Shown piece after piece: positions 60,374-64,000 of a stretch of 64,000 nucleotides of DNA. Both the position numbers and the translations under genes were made by a program. Source of the stretch: Nodosilinea sp. WJT8-NPBG4 (GTDB lineage Bacteria; Cyanobacteriota; Cyanobacteriia; Phormidesmidales; Phormidesmidaceae); contig JAHHHQ010000057.1 in the NCBI GenBank assembly GCA_019359285.1, positions 1-64,000 on the forward strand, in the 5' to 3' direction. Every line of letters starts with the position of its first letter. Within the stretch, counting starts at the first letter, position 1. The notes below the pieces were generated by a model. That model saw only the letters and a list, made by a program, of their open reading frames with translations. It was not told the origin of the DNA and made no database searches.

Positions 60374-60532
60374 CTATGTCGTGCATTTCGGCCTAACAAA
60401 GTAGGCAAAGTGCATGGGATAGCCCTCGGCATAGAGCTTATCGACTCGGTTTTGGGCAATTTCCAGACTTTGAAAGGCGTCTAAAACAGTTTCTCGGCCG
60501 TTGGCATAGCGAACGCAAAGTTCCCAACTCAT
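60374..60532 (-). CDS. Small conserved-looking protein (52 aa)
   Basis: The ATG at 60532 is preceded by AGGGA 7-8 nt upstream. The frame encodes 52 residues: MSWELCVRYANGRETVLDAF, then QSLEIAQNRVDKLYAEGYPM and HFAYFVRPKCTT. Composition, a convincing ribosome binding site and the lack of a competing frame indicate a true gene. The layout (beta strand, helix, beta strand) recalls small cyanobacterial proteins of unknown function. It is convergent with frr. Confidence 0.7.
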   Translation of the reverse strand: MSWELCVRYANGRETVLDAFQSLEIAQNRVDKLYAEGYPMHFAYFVRPKCTT

Positions 60533-60718
60533 GGTGATTTCCCTAATGGCAGTCTAAGGCAGCGGAGATGGCGGTAGCGGGCCTAGCTTTACAATGGCTT
60601 TATACAGGCCAAGTGTCTTCATCCTAGGTTTATCGCTTCAGGATGTACTCCGAGAAATCCACGAACTTAGGCCCTCCGGATAGCCTGGGCTCAGCACATC
60701 TGAATTCCCTCGCCCCGG

Positions 60719-60747
60719 TTGACGCTCCCCGGCAGCCCTGTTACATT
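60719..60747 (+). promoter_or_regulatory. Promoter of the DAHP synthase transcript
   Basis: TTGACG (-35, 60719-60724) and TACATT (-10, 60742-60747) with exactly 17 bp between them. Transcription should begin near 60754, about 20 nt before the first leader ATG. Confidence 0.65.
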
Positions 60748-60774
60748 GCAGATACATTTAGTTCACCCGCAGCA

Positions 60775-60834
60775 ATGACCGCATCCGTAAGAGCATTTTA
60801 TTTTTGGTGGCAGCCGTCGGTTCACAGGTCGTGA
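60775..60834 (+). CDS. Leader peptide 1 of the DAHP synthase gene (aromatic-rich)
   Basis: A 19-residue frame: MTASVRAFYFWWQPSVHRS, ending in TGA at 60832-60834. Five consecutive aromatic codons (Phe8-Tyr9-Phe10-Trp11-Trp12) are far more than chance would give. A ribosome waiting for Trp, Tyr or Phe would halt at 60796-60810. The peptide itself probably has no function: its translation senses charged aromatic tRNA. No strong ribosome binding site is visible, which is common in cyanobacteria. The frame is open further upstream to 60643, but the promoter position favours this ATG. Confidence 0.75.
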   Translation: MTASVRAFYFWWQPSVHRS

Positions 60835-60895
60835 GCACCTTTTGTGTTGCTAACCTTGTGAACCGCGGAGCTTACCCTCTGCGGTTTTGTTTTTT
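60819..60895 (+). promoter_or_regulatory. Attenuator 1: antiterminator and terminator of the aroF leader
   Basis: Terminator: AACCGCGGAG (60861-60870) pairs with CTCTGCGGTT (60877-60886), 10 bp with one G-U, 6-nt loop, followed by TTTTGTTTTTT. Antiterminator: GGTTCACA (60819-60826), inside leader ORF 1, pairs with TGTGAACC (60857-60864). The two stems overlap at 60861-60864 and cannot coexist. A ribosome at the leader stop codon covers 60819-60826 and permits termination; one stalled at the Trp codons leaves it free. Confidence 0.8.
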
Positions 60896-60929
60896 GGTTG
60901 AGTCCTTAGCCCTGTTTTCTTTAGCAGCT

Positions 60930-60995
60930 ATGCAAATTCCCACCACCAATTGGTACTACGGATTTTTTTACACCACCGGGTCAGGCTTGTGGTGA
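60930..60995 (+). CDS. Leader peptide 2 of the DAHP synthase gene (aromatic-rich)
   Basis: A 21-residue frame starting MQIPTTNWYYGFFYTT and ending GSGLW, with TGA at 60993-60995. It holds Trp8, Tyr9, Tyr10, Phe12, Phe13, Tyr14 and Trp21: seven aromatics of 21, covering all three aromatic amino acids. It begins 35 nt after the T run of terminator 1 and precedes a second terminator. Like the first leader it has no strong ribosome binding site. Its Gly-Ser-Gly codons contain the antiterminator segment. Confidence 0.78.
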   Translation: MQIPTTNWYYGFFYTTGSGLW

Positions 60996-61048
60996 TAGGT
61001 CTTCCTATGCCCTTTACCTGACCCGGAGCCCCCAGCTTCGGGTTTTTT
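60976..61048 (+). promoter_or_regulatory. Attenuator 2: antiterminator and terminator of the aroF leader
   Basis: Terminator: CCCGGAGC (61022-61029) pairs with GCTTCGGG (61035-61042), 8 bp with one G-U plus a flanking A-T, 5-nt loop, then TTTTTT. Antiterminator: CCGGGTCAGG (60976-60985), inside leader ORF 2, pairs perfectly over 10 bp with CCTGACCCGG (61017-61026). They overlap at 61022-61026. A small ATAGG/CCTAT hairpin (60995-61008) sits in the antiterminator loop. The aroF ATG is 46 nt after the T run. Confidence 0.85.
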
Positions 61049-61093
61049 ATTTTCTGTTGCGATCGCCCCGTTCTTTATTTCACTTTTTTCACT

Positions 61094-61987
61094 ATGAAAG
61101 ACGCTGACTTGACCCGTAAATCAAGCCTTGAGCACCGCTCGGTCGTGGCTCTCACCGATACCGTCGCTATCGGCGGCGACACCCTGCTGATTGTGGGCGG
61201 CCCCTGCGCCGTCGAAAGTGCCGAGCAAATGGAGCAGGTGGCCCACCATCTGGCCCCAACCCCCGTTCAAGCGCTGCGGGGCGGGGTCTTCAAGCCACGC
61301 ACGTCACCCTACGCCTTCCAGGGCATGGGGGAAGCCGGCCTGCGCATTCTGAACGACATCCGGCAGCGGTTTCAGATGCCGGTGATCTCCGAGGTCATGG
61401 CGATGGATCAAATTCCGTCGATGGTGGCCCAGGTGGATGTGTTGCAGGTGGGCAGCCGCAACATGCAGAACTTTGACCTGCTCAAGGCCCTCGGCCGCAT
61501 CGACAAACCAGTGCTGCTCAAGCGGGGGCTGGCCGCCACGATCGAAGAATTTGTGATGGCGGCGGAATACATTCTCAGCCATGGCAACCCCAACGTGATT
61601 CTTTGCGAGCGGGGGATTCGCAGCTTTGATACCTACACCCGCAACGTGCTGGACCTGGGGGCGGTGGTAGCATTAAAACAACTCACCCACCTGCCGGTGA
61701 TGGTTGACCCCAGCCATGCTGCTGGCAAGCGGGAGCTAGTACCCGATCTGGCGCGGGCGGCGATCGCCGCTGGGGCCGACGGGCTAATCGTCGAGTGCCA
61801 CCCGGTGCCCAGTGAATCGATGTCAGATGCACGTCAAGCCCTTACCCTAGAGGAGATGGCTACGCTAGCCTACGGCCTCGACCCCATTGCGACCGCTTTG
61901 GGCCGCCGCTTGGCCAAATCAGGGGTTGATGGCACCGCTCTAAAGGCGTCAGGTCGAGTTCTAGAAAGCCCAGTGCTAGCCGCTTAA
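61094..61987 (+). CDS. aroF: 3-deoxy-7-phosphoheptulonate (DAHP) synthase, type I-beta
   Basis: A 297-residue enzyme joining phosphoenolpyruvate and erythrose 4-phosphate, the first step of the shikimate pathway. The barrel has IVGGPCAVES (about 34-43), GGVFKPRTSPYAFQG, LQVGSRNMQNF, LLKRGLAATIEE, NVILCERGIRSFDTYTRN and MVDPSHAAGKRE with the metal ligands Cys, His, Glu and Asp. Only about 33 residues precede the barrel; the ferredoxin-like regulatory domain (about 60-70 residues) seen in Thermotoga-type enzymes is absent, so allosteric feedback may be missing. It follows the tandem attenuators. Confidence 0.96.
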   Translation: MKDADLTRKSSLEHRSVVALTDTVAIGGDTLLIVGGPCAVESAEQMEQVAHHLAPTPVQALRGGVFKPRTSPYAFQGMGEAGLRILNDIRQRFQMPVISEVMAMDQIPSMVAQVDVLQVGSRNMQNFDLLKALGRIDKPVLLKRGLAATIEEFVMAAEYILSHGNPNVILCERGIRSFDTYTRNVLDLGAVVALKQLTHLPVMVDPSHAAGKRELVPDLARAAIAAGADGLIVECHPVPSESMSDARQALTLEEMATLAYGLDPIATALGRRLAKSGVDGTALKASGRVLESPVLAA

Positions 61988-62092
61988 AGTGGGCTCATCA
62001 GCATTCACAATGGGTGCTATTAGCAAAGTCCTCTGTCAAAGGGCTTCATATTTTGTTACAACATTAGGGGAATTAGGTTGGTAATAACCTCT

Positions 62093-62887
62093 ATGTTTGG
62101 TGGCTTTACCGGGTTTCAGTCCAAAGGATCCAATGACTTTGGCGAACGGATGATTAACTCTGTGGCTACCCAGTCGCTACGGCACCTGTTTAGTAGCAGC
62201 GATGCTGTGGAAGTGTCGGTGCGCTGCTCTCCTTCCAGCAAGCTTCTCCAGGGCACCATCGACAGCTTTCGGATGGAAGGGCGCGGCCTTGTAATTCGCA
62301 AAGAATTTGAGGCGGCCGAGATGATGTTTGAGACCGACACGGTGTCTATCGACGTCGGTTCAGCCATCAGCGGCAAAATTCGCCTGCGCCAGCCTACCCA
62401 GGCAGTAGCCCAGGTGACCTTAAACGAAGACGCCATCAACCGCGCCTTTGAGGCCGAACTGGTGCGTCAGCACCTCGAAGGGGTCACTGATGAAGCGGTT
62501 ACCTCGCTTTCGGGGGGCGATCCGGTCACCTTTCGGGACATCAACATCACGCTGCTGCCTGACCAGGCCGTCAAAATTACGGCTAAGACCGACTTGCCCA
62601 ACCACAAGGATGTGCCCATTCAAATGTCGGCCCAGGTCACGGTCGAAAAGCGGCGGCGAATTATTTTCGCTAACGCAGAATTTTTGCCCGAGGGCGTTCC
62701 CGACGCACTGACCTCGATCTCGGAGACCCTAACGCGGGGCTTTGCGGAAGTGCTCAACCGTATGGTGGACCTAGAGCGCTTCAACCTCGACGGAGTGCTG
62801 CTGCGGGTCAACCGCCTAGAAACCCAGGGCAAACAGCTGGTGTTTAGCGGCTACGCTCAGATTGAGCATTTCCCCGGCACGATGTAG
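62093..62887 (+). CDS. LmeA-like lipid-binding protein (DUF2993)
   Basis: 264 residues from ATG 62093 (MFGGFTGFQSKGSNDF); the TTG at 62078 is less likely. The pattern ISGKIRLRQPTQAVAQVTLNEDAINRAFEAELVRQHL, then VEKRRRIIFANAEFLPEGVPD, matches DUF2993 proteins, some of which bind phospholipids. There is no classical signal peptide, so its location is uncertain. It lies 105 nt downstream of aroF on the same strand. A heptamer repeat follows. Confidence 0.78.
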   Translation: MFGGFTGFQSKGSNDFGERMINSVATQSLRHLFSSSDAVEVSVRCSPSSKLLQGTIDSFRMEGRGLVIRKEFEAAEMMFETDTVSIDVGSAISGKIRLRQPTQAVAQVTLNEDAINRAFEAELVRQHLEGVTDEAVTSLSGGDPVTFRDINITLLPDQAVKITAKTDLPNHKDVPIQMSAQVTVEKRRRIIFANAEFLPEGVPDALTSISETLTRGFAEVLNRMVDLERFNLDGVLLRVNRLETQGKQLVFSGYAQIEHFPGTM

Positions 62888-62955
62888 AGGTTCAGGGTTT
62901 TAGGTCTACGGTTTAAGGGGTGGCCTTATACCCTGCACCTTGAACCTGAAACCCC
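62888..62955. repeat. Degenerate heptamer inverted repeat (locus C)
   Basis: Left arm GGTTCAGGGTTTTAGG-like, right arm CCCTGCA CCTTGAA CCTGAAA CCCC. Same design as loci A and B. It lies between the LmeA-like and ExbB-like genes, which point the same way. Confidence 0.7.
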
Positions 62956-63002
62956 GGCTGGCCAGTATCATAGTTGGGTTCTTGGGTTAGGACATCGGCG
63001 CT

Positions 63003-63662
63003 ATGGGCAACTGGTTTACGGCGGGAGGCGTGGTCATGTGGCCGCTGCTGCTATGTTCGCTGCTGACCCTGACCCTAGCGGTGGAGCGAGTCTGGTTTTG
63101 GCTGCAAATTGGCCGCCAGCAGCGGTGTCTGGTGCCTCAAGCCCTCAGCACCTTTAGCCAAAACCCGCAGCGGGCGATCGCCAAACTCAAGCAGCACCAG
63201 CAGATGCCCATTGCCCGCATTTTTCTAGCCGCACTCACCCTGGGCGACGCCACCCCCGAAGAATTTCGCCTAGCCCTAGAGAGCGCTGCCCAGGCCGAAC
63301 TGCCGGTGCTAAAGCGATTCCAGACCCTGTTTGAAACGGTGGTGGGGATTGCCCCGCTGTTGGGGCTGCTCGGGACGGTGCTAGGACTGATGCAGACATT
63401 TTCGACCCTGCAACTGGGCGATACCGGTGGCCCAGCTGCCAGCGGCGTCACCGCTGGGGTGAGCGAAGCCCTCATCTCTACGGCGGCGGGGCTGGTCGTT
63501 GCTCTAGTAGCGTTGCTGTTGAGCAATCTGTTTCAGGGCTTGTATCGCCGTCAGCGAGCTTTTATTCTTGAGGCCGGAGGCAAGCTGGAGCTTCTCTACC
63601 GCCGCGCTCAGCGCCAGGGAGCGATTAGCTCCAATGTCTACCTACCGGGGAGCCTGCCGTGA
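63003..63662 (+). CDS. MotA/TolQ/ExbB-type proton channel protein
   Basis: A 219-residue protein with three helices (about 8-28, 115-137 and 155-180). The conserved tail TVVGIAPLLGLLGTVLGLMQTFSTL (about 110-135) and the helix with STAAGLVVALVALLLSN belong to the family. ExbB/TolQ use the proton gradient to energise outer membrane transport or envelope integrity with ExbD/TolR. No exbD follows directly: its stop overlaps the next start by 4 nt (GTGA), and that gene is an FAD enzyme. Confidence 0.9.
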   Translation: MGNWFTAGGVVMWPLLLCSLLTLTLAVERVWFWLQIGRQQRCLVPQALSTFSQNPQRAIAKLKQHQQMPIARIFLAALTLGDATPEEFRLALESAAQAELPVLKRFQTLFETVVGIAPLLGLLGTVLGLMQTFSTLQLGDTGGPAASGVTAGVSEALISTAAGLVVALVALLLSNLFQGLYRRQRAFILEAGGKLELLYRRAQRQGAISSNVYLPGSLP

Positions 63663-64000
63663 AAGGTGGTAGCCCTGGCAATGGATTGCCCCAGCGGGCC
63701 TCGGTGATTGTGGTGGGAGCTGGGGCAGCGGGGTTGTTTGGGGCGATCGCCTGCGCCGAAGCCAACCCTGACCAGTCGATTCACATCTTTGAGGCGGGGC
63801 GCGAACCCCTAGCCAAGGTCAGAATCTCCGGCGGGGGGCGCTGCAACGTCACCCACGCCTGCTTTGAGCCGGCCGTTCTAGTCAACCACTATCCGCGCGG
63901 CAGCAATGCCCTGCGCGGTCCCTTTAGCCGTTTTCAGCCCCAGGACACAGTGGCCTGGTTTGAGCAGCGGGGAGTGCGGCTCAAAACCGAGGCCGATGGC
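63659..64000 (+). CDS. FAD-dependent oxidoreductase, HI0933/BaiN-like (5' part; runs off the window)
   Basis: Frame from GTG 63659, overlapping the previous stop by 4 nt, still open at the window edge after 114 codons. The N-terminal dinucleotide fold has VIVVGAGAAGLFGAIACAE, then FEAGREPLAKVRISGGGRCNVTHACFEP, which is highly characteristic of HI0933-like flavoproteins (about 400 residues when complete). Family members are NAD(P)/FAD-dependent oxidoreductases of mostly unknown substrate. Confidence 0.92.
   Translation, partial: MKGGSPGNGLPQRASVIVVGAGAAGLFGAIACAEANPDQSIHIFEAGREPLAKVRISGGGRCNVTHACFEPAVLVNHYPRGSNALRGPFSRFQPQDTVAWFEQRGVRLKTEADG

Noticed and set aside
60643..60774. Upstream extension of leader ORF 1
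   Set aside because: The -35/-10 promoter at 60719-60747 puts the transcription start after most of this extension; the aromatic run and antiterminator lie in the short frame.

Overview
This window is chromosomal DNA from a cyanobacterium, most probably a filamentous or Leptolyngbya-like lineage. The evidence is: psaC (photosystem I), crr6 and ycf33 homologues, a photosystem II high-light radical SAM protein, a VTE5-like phytol kinase, several families restricted to cyanobacteria (DUF1830, DUF4079, DUF1517, DUF3352, DICT), and very frequent HIP1 octamers (GCGATCGC). No rRNA, tRNA, CRISPR array or complete insertion sequence was seen. The window opens in the tail of an IS630-type transposase and ends inside an FAD-dependent oxidoreductase gene.

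Layout. 1-2.3 kb: transposase remnant, holin-like membrane protein, unknown protein, EamA transporter. 2.6-6.95 kb: phosphate regulon pstS-pstC-pstA-pstB behind a six-unit Pho box, with a terminator-like hairpin between pstS and pstC. 6.9-16.1 kb: speA, secA, an M23 peptidase, a MarR/membrane-protein pair with a palindromic operator, psaC and an Asp/Glu racemase. 16.3-21.9 kb: rhodanese, a membrane NACHT ATPase, a cellulose-synthase-like glycosyltransferase, DUF2283, Hsp20. 22-29.9 kb: a 21-nt tandem repeat, secreted and membrane proteins, a candidate small RNA with its own promoter and terminator, a CocE hydrolase, a cupin, and a PP2C response regulator facing a STAS protein. 30-38.9 kb: glycerate kinase, DUF3352, a broken Uma2 gene abutting a Pr6Pr remnant, arsH, pentapeptide and DICT/HD proteins, radical SAM. 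39-50.8 kb: small membrane proteins, ABC ATPase, SH3 protein, MBL protein, sigma-like factor, CRR6, EcsC-like protein, Dam-type methylase, ycf33, rbfA, GH3. 50.8-58.9 kb: trpD, rhomboid, Nnr, proline iminopeptidase, phytol kinase. 59-64 kb: pyrH-frr, the DAHP synthase gene with its leader, an LmeA-like protein, an ExbB-like channel.

The most interesting element is the 375-nt leader of the DAHP synthase gene (60719-61093). A -35/-10 promoter is followed by two consecutive short open frames packed with aromatic codons: the first carries Phe-Tyr-Phe-Trp-Trp, the second Trp-Tyr-Tyr-Gly-Phe-Phe-Tyr and a terminal Trp. Each is followed by a rho-independent terminator whose 5' arm can instead pair with a segment lying inside the preceding leader ORF. 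This is the architecture of ribosome-mediated transcription attenuation, present twice in series. The DAHP synthase it precedes appears to lack the N-terminal regulatory domain, so the leader may provide the feedback control that the enzyme lacks. Leader-peptide attenuation is not an established mode of control in cyanobacteria to my knowledge.

Other points of interest: two very small genes not reported by length-limited ORF calling (56306-56416 and 60374-60532), a family of degenerate heptamer inverted repeats after genes, and a domain shared by two otherwise different secreted proteins.
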